64,000 nucleotides of DNA, taken from Nocardia coubleae NBRC 108252 (GTDB lineage: Bacteria; Actinomycetota; Actinomycetes; Mycobacteriales; Mycobacteriaceae). Position 1 is the first letter of the stretch; the number at the start of each line of letters is the position of its first letter. Of the stretch, positions 17,395-28,675 are shown piece after piece. The stretch lies in NCBI RefSeq assembly GCF_001612805.1, contig NZ_BDBD01000016.1, positions 1 to 64,000 on the forward strand, written 5' to 3'. A program made the translations under genes and the position numbers. A model generated the notes under the pieces. That model worked only from the letters and a program-made list of their open reading frames with translations. It was not told the DNA's origin and made no database searches.

Positions 17395-17948
17395 CTACAC
17401 CGATCTCTCTTCGAGACACACCGCCATCTGTCGACCACGCGGTCTGTCCTCCCTACCCACGTGAATCAGGACTGATGCGCACCGCACTCGCCCAGGCTCT
17501 GCGTCACACGATCGGCCAGGGACCGCACAGCCGTCGAGCCGGCCTCCGGTGTGGCTCGCCCTCCCGCAACCGGTGGCGGAACCGGTCCGCAGCTTCGTGC
17601 GGCGACCAGGGTGGTGCGACAGCGTTCGCGTGCATTGCGTTGGCGGGGCTCATTTGTTCGACCTTGATGGTGGGGCAGGTCGGTGCCGTGGTGGTGGCAC
17701 GGCATCGAGTGCAGGCAGCGGCCGATCTCGGGGCGCTGGCCGCTGCAGGCGCTTTGGTGGAGGGGGCGGAGGTGGGATGCGCGGAGGCGGACGATGTCGC
17801 GCGGCGGATGGGGGCGCGTGTGTCACGGTGTGAGGTGGAGCAGTGGGATGCCGTGGTGACTGTCGAACGGCAGGTGGGGCTCGGGGTGTTCGGTGTGCGG
17901 TCCGTGGTCGGCGCGGCGCGGGCGGGCCCGGTCGAGGAGAGCGGGTGA
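17391..17948 (+). CDS. TadE-like protein of helicase/secretion neighbourhood (Rv3654c-type)
   Basis: 185 residues from ATG 17391 (ATGA overlap with the previous gene). The recognisable family part starts near residue 70: GDQGGATAFACIALAGLICS, then a membrane helix, then VVARHRVQAAADLGALAAAG, which is the conserved TadE-like pattern. The first 70 residues are Arg/Ser-rich and show no family character. A start at ATG 17475 or later is possible. It is the last gene of the Tad operon and faces the helicase gene. Confidence 0.75.
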   Translation: MTTPISLRDTPPSVDHAVCPPYPRESGLMRTALAQALRHTIGQGPHSRRAGLRCGSPSRNRWRNRSAASCGDQGGATAFACIALAGLICSTLMVGQVGAVVVARHRVQAAADLGALAAAGALVEGAEVGCAEADDVARRMGARVSRCEVEQWDAVVTVERQVGLGVFGVRSVVGAARAGPVEESG

Positions 17949-18244
17949 TGCCACGCGTTCGCACAGGTCGGCTTGCTTCCGGGCTGAACTAACTGGAATT
18001 TACCGGAACGCCGCCCCGGCCATTTCCAGCGCTTTTATTGGAGGCGCCGCGAAAAAAATGAAACAAATGACGATGAACACCATCGATGCCTGATTGGCAA
18101 TGTGTCAGTTAATGAAAGGAGATTCCTTTTTATTCTACCGACGAGTAACACTCAGGTCGTTTGGACTGGTCAGGGCAAATTCGGACAACTGACCAGTAAA
18201 CTTCGGTGGGGTGTAGCGGCGGTCACGATGACGCGACGGCCGCA
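17949..18244. other. A/T-rich convergent intergenic region with dyad
   Basis: Between the Tad operon end and the helicase stop. The segment from about 17990 to 18130 is much A/T-richer than the rest of the window and contains A- and T-runs. It holds an 11-codon ORF (18058-18093, GGAGG 13 nt upstream), not convincing as a gene. A perfect dyad ACTGGTCAG (18165-18173), 15-nt spacer, CTGACCAGT (18189-18197) follows, possibly a terminator for either side or a protein site. Confidence 0.5.
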
Positions 18245-20635
18245 TCACGCCGTGGCAGAGCCGTCGGAATGGCTTGCGAGTTCACCGAGCACCGCCACCA
18301 GCAGACGTTCGGCGGCCGCCTTGTCGAGCGGATTGTTGCCGTTGCCGCACTTGGGTGATTGCACACAGGACGGACAACCCTCGTGGCACCCACAGCTGCG
18401 GATCGCGTCGAGCGTTGCCGACAACCATGCGCTGAGCTGGGCGAACCCGCGCTCGGCGAAGCCCGCGCCACCCGGCTGTCCGTCGTAGACGAACACTGTC
18501 GGCGCGCCGGTATCGGGATGCTCGGCGATGGAAACACCGCCGATATCCCAGCGGTCACACCCCGCCACCAGCGGCAACATCCCGATGGCCGCATGCTCGG
18601 CGGCATGCAGGGCGCCGGGAAGCTGGTCGTCGGAGATACCGGCGGCGGTGAGCAGCCGCGGCGTGACGGTGTAGAGGACGGCTTTGGTGTGCAGGGTCTG
18701 CGCGGGCAGGTCGAGTTCCACCTGGTCGAGCACCTCGCCGGTCACCAGCGTGCGCAGGTAGCCGATGACCTGGTTGGTCACCGCGACCTGCGCCGATGCT
18801 GCCGTGACCGCACCGAATACCCGCTGCTCGAGCACCGTTTCGATGCTGATCGAGGTGATCTGTCTGGCGCTGGTCGTGAAACCTGGGTCCACCTCGTTGA
18901 CGAACGCCACACCACCGTCGAGGTCGAGTTCGTCGACCAGGTAGGTCTCGCCCTGATGCAGGTGCACGGCACCGTCGTGCAGCGTGGCCGGTGCCCGCCC
19001 GGCGTCGGCGGTGCCGAGCAACCGCCCGCTCTCGGCGTCGACGATCGCGATGGGCGTGCCGAGTCCGCCGCGCACATCGACGGCGTCGTGCGGGTGGCTC
19101 TGTGCCGTCACATGCCAGCGCGCCGGCAGACGCCCGGATCCGGGCCTGCGCCTGATCAGGCCCTGTTCGGCCAGGTCAGCGAGTACGTCGGCGGCCCGGA
19201 GCTCGGTCACCTCGGCGTCGGTGAGCGGCAGTTCCAGTGCGGCGCACAGCAGTTGCGGACCCAGGATGTACGGGTTGTACGGGTCGGTGATCGTCGCCTC
19301 GATCGGTCGGTCGAGGAGGGCTTCCGGGTGATGCACGAGATAGGTGTCGAGGGGATCGTCCGTCGCGACGAGCACAACCAGCGAACCTTGCCTACGCCTG
19401 CCCGCCCTGCCCGCCTGCTGCCAGAAGGACGCGACCGTGCCGGGAAAACCGGCGATGACGACGGCATCGAGACCGGCGATGTCGACACCGAGCTCGAGCG
19501 CGTTGGTGCTCGCCACACCGAGCAGATCGCCGCGCGACAGCGCCTGCTCGAGCTCCCGCCTGTCCTCGGCGAGATAACCGGCGCGATAGGCGGCGATGTG
19601 TTCTCGCAGCTCAGGGGCGGTATCAGCGAGCACTCGACGCGCCTCGAGTGCGATCAACTCGGCTCCGCGCCGGGAACGCACGAAGGTCAGCGTCCGCGCC
19701 CCTTCGGCTACCAGGCTCGCCATGATCTTGGCGGCCTCACCCGTCGCGGTACGCCGAACAGGCGCCCCGTTCTCCCCGGTCACCGCGGTACTCAACGGCG
19801 GTTCCCACAGCGCGACGGTGCGCGCACCGCGCGGCGAACCGTCCTCGGTGACGGCGGTGACCGGCGCCCCGACCAGCCGGCTCGCCGACCCGGCCGGATC
19901 GGCGCTGGTGGCCGAGCACAGGATGAACACCGGATCGGCACCGTAGAACCGCGCGAGCCTTCGCAACCTGCGCAGCACCAGCGCCACATGCGAACCGAAC
20001 ACCCCTCGGTACGCGTGGCATTCGTCGACCACCACGTAACGGAGGTTGCGCAACACCCGTGACCAGCGCTGATGCGACCGCAGCACCCCCACATGCAGCA
20101 TGTCGGGATTGGTGAAGATCCAGCGCGCATTGGCCCGAACCCACTGCCTGACCTCGGCGGGAGTGTCACCGTCGTAGCTCGCCGGATGGGCTTCGCGCAG
20201 CGGGTTGTCGTGGATCAGCGAGCCGACGGCCCGCAACTGATCAGCACCCAAAGCCTTCGTCGGGGACAGGTACAGGGCGGTCGCGCGCGGGTCGTCGCGC
20301 AGGGCGGTGAGGACCGGCAACTGGTAGCCGAGGGACTTACCGGAGGCGGTTCCGGTGCTCACGACGACGTGTTCGCCCGCTGCGGCGAGCTCGGCGGTGC
20401 GGGTCTGATGCGCCCACGGCCGCTCGATTCCCTGGGCACTCAGCGCGCTGACCAGCTCCGACGGCACCCAATCCGGCCAGGCCGTCGTGCGGGCCGGCCG
20501 TGCGGGCAGCTCCGCGACATGGGTCAGCGGACCAGTGCTCGATGCCGCATCGAGCAGGACACGATTCAGCAACGATCGACCGTAACTTTCGGCCGCGGAC
20601 GACGCGCGGACCTCGGTCCGCTCTGTCGGATTCAT
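18245..20635 (-). CDS. DECH-box helicase with DUF1998-type C-terminus (Rv3649-type)
   Basis: 796-residue superfamily 2 helicase, the namesake of the helicase/secretion neighbourhood. Walker A region VVSTGTASGKSLGYQLPV lies near residues 91-108, and motif II is DECH (VVDECHAYRGVFGSHV). Motif VI region is QQAGRAGRRRQGSLVV. A C-terminal Cys cluster (CGCHEGCPSCVQSPKCG) marks the DUF1998 zinc region also found in YprA/MrfA, a helicase of DNA-damage repair. A similar repair role is plausible but unproven. The ATG at 20635 is a clear start. It is divergent from cspA. Confidence 0.92.
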   Translation of the reverse strand: MNPTERTEVRASSAAESYGRSLLNRVLLDAASSTGPLTHVAELPARPARTTAWPDWVPSELVSALSAQGIERPWAHQTRTAELAAAGEHVVVSTGTASGKSLGYQLPVLTALRDDPRATALYLSPTKALGADQLRAVGSLIHDNPLREAHPASYDGDTPAEVRQWVRANARWIFTNPDMLHVGVLRSHQRWSRVLRNLRYVVVDECHAYRGVFGSHVALVLRRLRRLARFYGADPVFILCSATSADPAGSASRLVGAPVTAVTEDGSPRGARTVALWEPPLSTAVTGENGAPVRRTATGEAAKIMASLVAEGARTLTFVRSRRGAELIALEARRVLADTAPELREHIAAYRAGYLAEDRRELEQALSRGDLLGVASTNALELGVDIAGLDAVVIAGFPGTVASFWQQAGRAGRRRQGSLVVLVATDDPLDTYLVHHPEALLDRPIEATITDPYNPYILGPQLLCAALELPLTDAEVTELRAADVLADLAEQGLIRRRPGSGRLPARWHVTAQSHPHDAVDVRGGLGTPIAIVDAESGRLLGTADAGRAPATLHDGAVHLHQGETYLVDELDLDGGVAFVNEVDPGFTTSARQITSISIETVLEQRVFGAVTAASAQVAVTNQVIGYLRTLVTGEVLDQVELDLPAQTLHTKAVLYTVTPRLLTAAGISDDQLPGALHAAEHAAIGMLPLVAGCDRWDIGGVSIAEHPDTGAPTVFVYDGQPGGAGFAERGFAQLSAWLSATLDAIRSCGCHEGCPSCVQSPKCGNGNNPLDKAAAERLLVAVLGELASHSDGSATA

Positions 20636-21069
20636 CCGGTTGCCCTCTCATGCGACATCGGAAGTGTGAAACGTGTGTGTGCGCCGAGGGCTACCTGGGT
20701 TTTCGTAACCCAATAGCGACCTGGGTCACAGGAGGTTTGCTGGAAGCTCACCCGGTTATCCCTAAGCAAACAGACTGAAAGTACGGATACACCCAATCGT
20801 CCCCTTACCTGCGCATTCGCAAGATCAAGAATTTTGCAAATTGTCGGTAACTCGACTGTTGAATTGCTCGGAGACATGGTTCACTGGGTCTCGGTCGCAA
20901 GCTTCTGTGTTCGAGGTACGGATCCAAAGTCCAACCATCAGCAGGATCGATGTTGCGAACGCCGTGCTCAGGTTTTCCTTGCAGGGGGATCCAACAGTAC
21001 AGCGGTCTCAACGGACCCGGTGGACGAACCCAGTTGTCCGCCGTTCCGGTAAGAAAGAGAAGGAACAGA
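20636..21069. promoter_or_regulatory. helicase/cspA intergenic region, long cspA leader
   Basis: 434 bp between divergent genes, with reduced GC over about 20740-20900. A small hairpin GGGTT-TTCGT-AACCC lies at 20697-20711 and ACCTGGGT occurs twice nearby (about 20693 and 20719). No ORF here is convincing. A long structured 5' leader is common for cold-shock genes and may account for part of this region, but I could not place the promoter with confidence. Confidence 0.35.
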
Positions 21070-21276
21070 ATGGCACAGGGAACTGTGAAGTGGTTCAACG
21101 CGGAGAAGGGGTTCGGCTTCATCGCGCCCGAGGACGGCTCCGCTGACGTCTTCGTCCACTACTCGGAGATCCAGGGCACGGGCTTCCGTACCCTCGAGGA
21201 AAACCAGAAGGTCGAGTTCGAGGTCGGCCAGGGCACCAAGGGCCCGCAGGCCACCGGCGTTCGCGCGCTCTCCTGA
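21070..21276 (+). CDS. cspA: cold-shock protein
   Basis: 68-residue cold-shock-domain RNA/DNA chaperone (Rv3648c-type). RNP1 is [10 protein letters not shown] and RNP2 is DVFVHYSEI, the two nucleic-acid binding strands, in an otherwise complete five-strand barrel. The start is ATG 21070 with AAGGA 5 nt before. It is followed by a strong terminator, so it is monocistronic. Its 5' region is long. Confidence 0.97.
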   Translation: MAQGTVKWFNAEKGFGFIAPEDGSADVFVHYSEIQGTGFRTLEENQKVEFEVGQGTKGPQATGVRALS

Positions 21277-21297
21277 GCTGCGAAACACAACTACGCC

Positions 21298-21331
21298 CGT
21301 CCCCCACCCCCGTGCGCGGAGGTGGGGGACG
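21298..21331 (+). terminator. cspA terminator
   Basis: CGTCCCCCACC (21298-21308) and GGTGGGGGACG (21321-21331) form a perfect 11-bp stem with a 12-nt loop, 21 bp after the cspA stop. There is no long T-tract, as is usual in high-GC actinobacteria. Confidence 0.8.
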
Positions 21332-21544
21332 AGCCATTTCCGGGTACGATCGGCCAGAACGGCAGACCCGGGACACGCGAGCACGCGCACCTGAAAACCC
21401 CGGCGCCAGCCGCCGACGGCGCTTCTTCCCATGGGCGCAGGGTATAAACGTCACTGGTGGCGATGTCGAACGTCGCGCCGTCTGCCCCAGCCGCGCTCCG
21501 AGCGGACCTCCCGAGGCGCGGATCTAGAAGGAAGGTGTTCGCCG

Positions 21545-24478
<2,934 letters not shown>

Positions 24479-24778
24479 CACATCGGTCCGTTCGGCGATA
24501 GTTCGGGTCGAGGTGGCCGATGGGTCAGCGGCATGACAGCAATGCGTGCCAACGCTGAGCGAGTGCTGCTGACGTTGTCGACGGCGCGTCATCCGGCAAC
24601 GGCCGTAGTTTTGTGCGGCCGACGAGCTGCGGCCGAGAGTCGGTTGCGCGCCGAGGTGCGGCTGATGCACCGGCTGCATGGAGCGGCGTGCTTGGCGTGA
24701 CGGTCGGGCACCGGGTAGCCAGGTCGGAGCCGCCACCGCCCTCGGGGTTGTCGGTGCGCGCGGCTAGGGTGTGATGCT
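24479..24778. other. topA-holB intergenic region
   Basis: 300 bp with no supported gene. The M. tuberculosis adenylate cyclase gene found at this position (Rv3645) is absent. A 55-codon ORF (24533-24700) has no recognisable product and no good ribosome site. The holB promoter should lie in the last part. Confidence 0.5.
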
Positions 24779-25978
24779 GTGGCAGGAGTCTTCGATCGAC
24801 TGGTCGGCCAAGACGTGGTCGAGACCGAGCTGACCGCTGCCGCCACTGCGGCGCGGGCCGGTGTGGTCACCGGGGCGATGACGCATTCCTGGCTGTTCAC
24901 CGGGCCGCCGGGGTCCGGGCGTTCCATCGCCGCGCTGTGTTTCGCGGCGGCCCTGCAGTGCACGGACCCGGAGACCGTCGGCTGTGGTAGATGCCACGCC
25001 TGCACGACCACGATGGCCGGAACGCACGGTGACGTGCGTCGGGTCGTACCCGAAGGCCTCAGCATCAGCACCAAGGAGATGCGCGAGATCGTGCAGGTCG
25101 CCTCGCGGCGGCCGAGTACCGGCCGCTGGCAGGTGGTCGTGGTCGAGGACGCCGACCGGCTCACCGAGGCGGCGGGCAACGTGCTGCTCAAGGTGGTGGA
25201 GGAACCGCCGGACCGCACTGTCTTCCTGCTGTGCGCGCCCTCGGTCGATCCCGAGGACATCTCGGTCACGCTGCGTTCGCGGTGCAGGCATGTGCACCTG
25301 GTCACGCCGTCGGTGCCGTCCATCGCACAGGTGCTGAAAGAGCGCGACGGGCTCGATGCGAAGACTGCCGAGTGGGCCGCGTCGGTGAGCGGCGGGCACG
25401 TCGGCCGGGCGCGCCGCCTGGCCACCGACGACGACGCCCGCAAACGCCGCCAGCGCGCGCTCGCCCTGGTCAAGGCCACCGAGCGCCCGGGCGCCGCCTA
25501 CGCCGCCGCCGACGAACTGGTGAAATCGGCCGACGACGAAGCCAAACAGATGAGCTCCGAACGCGACGACCGCGAACGCGACGAACTCGCCACCGCCCTC
25601 GGCGCGGGCGGCACCGGCAAAGGCGCGGCCTCGGCCACCCGCGGCTCGGCAGGCGTACTGAAGGAACTGGAACGCCGCCAGAAATCCCGCGCCACCCGCA
25701 CCGGCCGCGACGCCCTCGACCGCGCCCTCATCGACGTGGCAGGCATGTACCGCGACGCCCTCGCCCTCCGCTTCGCCGGCCGAGGCGCCACCATCACCCT
25801 CACCCACCCCGACATGGCCGACGAGATCACCGACCTCGCCGCCTCGGTCCGCCCCGAAGGCCTCCTGCGCAGCATCGACGCCGTCCTCGCCTGCCGCGAA
25901 GCCCTCGACCTCAACGTAAAACCCCGCTTCGCGGTAGCCGCCATGGTCGCCACCCTCATCGCCGCCCGCTCCACCTGA
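24779..25978 (+). CDS. holB: DNA polymerase III subunit delta prime
   Basis: 399-residue clamp-loader subunit (Rv3644c-type). The AAA+ Walker A position reads GPPGSGRS, with Arg where ATPases have Lys, which fits delta prime as a non-hydrolysing subunit. The zinc module has Cys at CTDPETVGCGRCHAC, and the sensor/Arg-finger region reads LRSRC. The C-terminal collar domain has an Arg/Glu-rich insertion (about 235-300). The start is GTG 24779. It loads the sliding clamp together with the tau/gamma and delta subunits encoded elsewhere. Confidence 0.93.
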   Translation: MAGVFDRLVGQDVVETELTAAATAARAGVVTGAMTHSWLFTGPPGSGRSIAALCFAAALQCTDPETVGCGRCHACTTTMAGTHGDVRRVVPEGLSISTKEMREIVQVASRRPSTGRWQVVVVEDADRLTEAAGNVLLKVVEEPPDRTVFLLCAPSVDPEDISVTLRSRCRHVHLVTPSVPSIAQVLKERDGLDAKTAEWAASVSGGHVGRARRLATDDDARKRRQRALALVKATERPGAAYAAADELVKSADDEAKQMSSERDDRERDELATALGAGGTGKGAASATRGSAGVLKELERRQKSRATRTGRDALDRALIDVAGMYRDALALRFAGRGATITLTHPDMADEITDLAASVRPEGLLRSIDAVLACREALDLNVKPRFAVAAMVATLIAARST

Positions 25979-26129
25979 CCTGATTACGTTGCCGCCCTAG
26001 CCATTTCACCCCCCTCTTGGCTGACGGATCCAGTGAATCCCGCCGGATGTACCGGCATACTTTCCCCATGGAATGGGGCACCGGCGGGGGAGCGTTCGAG
26101 GTGGCGTCTCGGAGATCAGGGCCGAATCG

Positions 26130-26402
26130 ATGAGCAGGCGACGTTCCCGCCCCGGTCGCTACCGCTCGCTGCACGTCCACGGTTATCGCAGCACGGCGCC
26201 GACGCCGATCCTGTGGGTATTCGCCGCAGTCGTCGTCGGCGCCTTCCTCTTCCTGGCGGTTCTGACCGCCCTCAACATGCAGTCGCCGGAGAAGGAGAGC
26301 ACGCCAACCACCGTGATCGCGCCGGAGCCGTCGGCCACCCTGATCCCGCCGCCCCCGCCTCTTACACCCCCCTCCTGCTACCCCTTCCAACCTTCCTGCT
26401 GA
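26130..26402 (+). CDS. small single-helix membrane protein with Pro-rich tail
   Basis: 90 residues from ATG 26130. A basic cytoplasmic N-terminus (MSRRRSRPGRYRSLHVHGYR) is followed by one membrane helix (about 27-49, ILWVFAAVVVGAFLFLAVLTA) and an outside Thr/Pro tail with two Cys (SCYPFQPSC). Function unknown. The ribosome site is weak. It is located between holB and tRNA-Thr, and could be lineage-specific. Confidence 0.55.
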   Translation: MSRRRSRPGRYRSLHVHGYRSTAPTPILWVFAAVVVGAFLFLAVLTALNMQSPEKESTPTTVIAPEPSATLIPPPPPLTPPSCYPFQPSC

Positions 26403-26469
26403 CCCCACGATGACCAGCGGTTTTCGCGTTCCGACCCCGAGGCGATAGACTCGCACCGCCGAAAGGTAC

Positions 26470-26545
26470 GCCGCCTTAGCTCAGTCGGTAGAGCGCTTCA
26501 CTCGTAATGAAAAGGTCGGGGGTTCGATTCCCCCAGGCGGCTCCA
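26470..26545 (+). tRNA. tRNA-Thr (CGT)
   Basis: Complete cloverleaf. The acceptor stem is GCCGCCT/AGGCGGC, the D-arm is GCTC/GAGC, and the anticodon loop CTCGTAA reads CGT. The T-arm is GGGGG-TTCGATT-CCCCC, and discriminator T plus CCA are encoded. The first anticodon-stem pair is a C-A mismatch. The same tRNA follows the delta prime gene in mycobacteria. Accessory genes begin directly after its 3' end. Confidence 0.96.
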
Positions 26546-27095
26546 GTTCAGAGGTCCTGTCCGGTTCGCCGGGGAGGGCCTTTCTGGTTTCAGGGTGTCG
26601 TGCCCTTGCCAAGTGATCTACTGGATCTGCGAGGAGCACCACGTGGTCGACTGCTGGGTCGAACCCGAGTACCGGGCGACCGTACGCGCCGTCGGCAGAC
26701 ATGAACACTGGTTTGCCCAGCCGGCGGCCGAGCAGGCACAGGAAGGCGCAGAGGGTATCCACTCCCGTCTGACCCTGTAGTTCCCGCAGGCTTATGTAGA
26801 AGTCGATCTCCGTGGCCGACATCAGACTGAAGATGACCTCTACACCCGGCGCAGGCCGGACAGCCAGATCGGCCATCTCCTCGTCGGTGGAGCGCGGCAG
26901 TACCTCCACCGCAGCGGGCAGCGGTCGCTCGACGAGGCCTTCCCGGTACTTCCATGTCCACCTGCTGGATCGGACCAGGTCGAACACTGTCTGCCAGTCT
27001 TCGATCGAGGCGTCGGGTACCCACAGATCGGGCAGGTGGCCCATGGCGTTCGGGTCGAAGAAGTTCCTCACGTCGTTCCACAGCAGATCCGGCAT
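26481..27095 (-). CDS. hypothetical protein running antisense into tRNA-Thr
   Basis: 204 residues from ATG 27095 (a TTG at 27125 would add ten). The first 165 residues look like a globular soluble protein (MPDLLWNDVRNFFDPNAMGH, VIFSLMSATEIDFYISLREL, VDTLCAFLCLLGRRLGKPVF, GFDPAVDHVVLLA). I do not recognise the family. The last ~25 residues (GGIEPPTFSLRVKRSTD) are simply the antisense of the tRNA body, because no stop occurs before it. The natural stop was probably lost or displaced when this segment came to lie next to the tRNA. Confidence 0.6.
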   Translation of the reverse strand: MPDLLWNDVRNFFDPNAMGHLPDLWVPDASIEDWQTVFDLVRSSRWTWKYREGLVERPLPAAVEVLPRSTDEEMADLAVRPAPGVEVIFSLMSATEIDFYISLRELQGQTGVDTLCAFLCLLGRRLGKPVFMSADGAYGRPVLGFDPAVDHVVLLADPVDHLARARHPETRKALPGEPDRTSELEPPGGIEPPTFSLRVKRSTD

Positions 27096-27173
27096 CGCGT
27101 CATGCTGCCAGAGCAATCCAGGCAACGCACCGGGGTTTCGTTGCGCCCCGGGAATGAGTCGCCGAAACCTCGA

Positions 27174-27812
27174 TTACACCGGCTCAGAGTGCGCGCGAAC
27201 CCCTTGGCTGTCCAATGTCGACAGATCGGCGATCGCTTGCAGGCGGCGTTGCTCGCTCGGCATCGACAGACTGAGATAGAGGCCAAAGATGCCGCGGCGC
27301 TTGTAGCGCATTCGGCGCGACAGTTGAATGTTCGTTGTCGCCCAGGAGGCTCCGAATGTTTCGGCTATCTTGCGGTCGGTTTGGAAGAACATCCGGTGAG
27401 CCCAGAGGAATGCGCCGGTCAGGTACATGCAGGTCCAGAGGGCGAGGAACAGTGCGAGAAGTAGGTTGAAGCCCAGCTGAGATACATCCAGCGCCCCTGC
27501 GACATAGCCGGTGAGGCAAGCGAAGGGCAGGGGGAGCAGCGTGACGATGGCTACGAACTTCGGCATTCCGGATTCCGTCAGGTGGGAGTACGTGACCGCT
27601 GCGGCCAGTTCGCTGTCACGCTCCGCCTCGGAGAGGGTATCGAACTGTGGGGTCAGTGCGATCCACGGGCGCAGGACCACGGTTCTAATCCAAATGCCCT
27701 CGGGCAGCACCTTTTCCGACACCTTGCCTCGTTTCACGCGAGGCTTCCGGACATCGAGGATGACCGCCAGTTCCTGAGCACGCCTGGTATACGCATCTAG
27801 ATCCACTCGCAC
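27174..27812 (-). CDS. hypothetical protein with two membrane helices
   Basis: 212 residues from GTG 27812. A basic N-terminal region (VRKPRVKRGKVSEKVLP) is followed by two hydrophobic segments at about 86-107 and 113-138 and a cytoplasmic C-terminus with RRMRYKRRGIFGLYLSLSM. No catalytic motif is recognisable. It lies in the accessory block after tRNA-Thr with the same orientation as its neighbours. The start is uncertain because no ribosome site is visible. Confidence 0.55.
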   Translation of the reverse strand: MRVDLDAYTRRAQELAVILDVRKPRVKRGKVSEKVLPEGIWIRTVVLRPWIALTPQFDTLSEAERDSELAAAVTYSHLTESGMPKFVAIVTLLPLPFACLTGYVAGALDVSQLGFNLLLALFLALWTCMYLTGAFLWAHRMFFQTDRKIAETFGASWATTNIQLSRRMRYKRRGIFGLYLSLSMPSEQRRLQAIADLSTLDSQGVRAHSEPV

Positions 27813-27921
27813 ATGATCTATTGCGGAGTACCGAACCCAGGTCGAAATTCTCTAACCTCACAGGGCGCCGGGCCGGCTATGACACGGATATCGTGCCCAC
27901 TCAGCACCGAGCGCCTTGGCT

Positions 27922-28533
27922 TCAGCTGCCGGGGAATATCAGCGGAGCCGTCACGTGGAAGCTGCGATCGATGGCCTCGACCAGGTCGGTGCCTTTGCTG
28001 CCCAATCTGCCTCGTTCAGACCATGCCTGGACACAGGCCAGGAACCCGACCAGGTCGCGGTGAACTCTGTTCAGCAGCCCCGGTAATGAGGAACGCTCGA
28101 CCACGACACTTTGTGCTGCCTGGCGATCGGCGCCGCTGTCCTGCCACACGCGAAGCTCATCGACACCGATCTCGACTTCGGGTGTCGGGCCGTGGCCCAG
28201 CCACGGCGGTGTTCCTGTTAGCACATCGACCCACTCGCGCCACTCCTCCAGCCCAGCACAACATCCCGGTTCGATCACCGCCCCGGTGACTGTGTCGGTC
28301 AAGCGCAGGCCACCGGGTTGGAGGAGTGTCTCCTCGGCAAGCAAGGCTGTCACGACCTCGTCTCGGCTGCCAGTGGTCTCGAGCCCGCGGGTCAGGCCGC
28401 TTACGAACAGGCCGACTTCGGCGTCCGAGCAACCACGATGGATCGGTACGAAGGAATATGGTTCGGCCGGGAGCACCGGCCAGGGCTGTGGTGGCTCGAA
28501 GTCGAAGTTCGGTACTTCGACGACAGCCTGCAT
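27922..28533 (-). CDS. conserved-looking hypothetical protein
   Basis: 203 residues from ATG 28533, chosen because AGGTGA lies 6 nt upstream. The frame is open further but without coding character. Soluble, acidic N-terminus (MQAVVEVPNFDFEPPQPWPV), a GLEEWREWVDVL region and a C-terminal helix (RDLVGFLACVQAWSERGRLG). No known motif recognised. It is third and first-transcribed of the three minus-strand accessory genes, and divergent from the ArsR-type regulator. Confidence 0.65.
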   Translation of the reverse strand: MQAVVEVPNFDFEPPQPWPVLPAEPYSFVPIHRGCSDAEVGLFVSGLTRGLETTGSRDEVVTALLAEETLLQPGGLRLTDTVTGAVIEPGCCAGLEEWREWVDVLTGTPPWLGHGPTPEVEIGVDELRVWQDSGADRQAAQSVVVERSSLPGLLNRVHRDLVGFLACVQAWSERGRLGSKGTDLVEAIDRSFHVTAPLIFPGS

Positions 28534-28622
28534 CGTGATCACCTGGCTACTGAAGCAGAGCCGAGCACGCACTTCCTCCCATTTATCGTGCGGTGCCAGA
28601 CCTCGCGACGTCACCTGAAGTA

Positions 28623-28672
28623 AGTGTGCATATTGTTCTTTGCATAGACGAGTGTGCAAAGCCTAGTGTGCA
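28623..28672. promoter_or_regulatory. operator/promoter of the ArsR-type regulator
   Basis: AGTGTGCA occurs three times (28623-28630, 28651-28658, 28665-28672). CTTTGCA (28638-28644) and TGCAAAG (28655-28661) form a perfect dyad with a 10-bp spacer. TAGTGT at 28664-28669 is a plausible -10, placing transcription start at the ATG itself (28676), so the mRNA may be leaderless. The arrangement fits autoregulation by the adjacent winged-helix protein. Confidence 0.6.
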
Positions 28673-28675
28673 TGT

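Noticed and set aside
18102..18488. 128-codon plus-strand ORF entering the helicase gene
   Set aside because: More than half is antisense to the helicase C-terminus, including its zinc region, and the rest lies in the A/T-rich spacer without family character.
20834..21052. 72-codon ORF in the cspA leader
   Set aside because: No ribosome site, odd composition, and located where a long cold-shock leader is expected.
24533..24700. 55-codon ORF between topA and holB
   Set aside because: Weak ribosome site and no recognisable product. It could be a remnant but cannot be supported.
26546..28660. Integrated element with integrase and att site after tRNA-Thr
   Set aside because: I looked for a second copy of the tRNA 3' end and for recombinase genes and found neither in the window, so only an accessory block is claimed.
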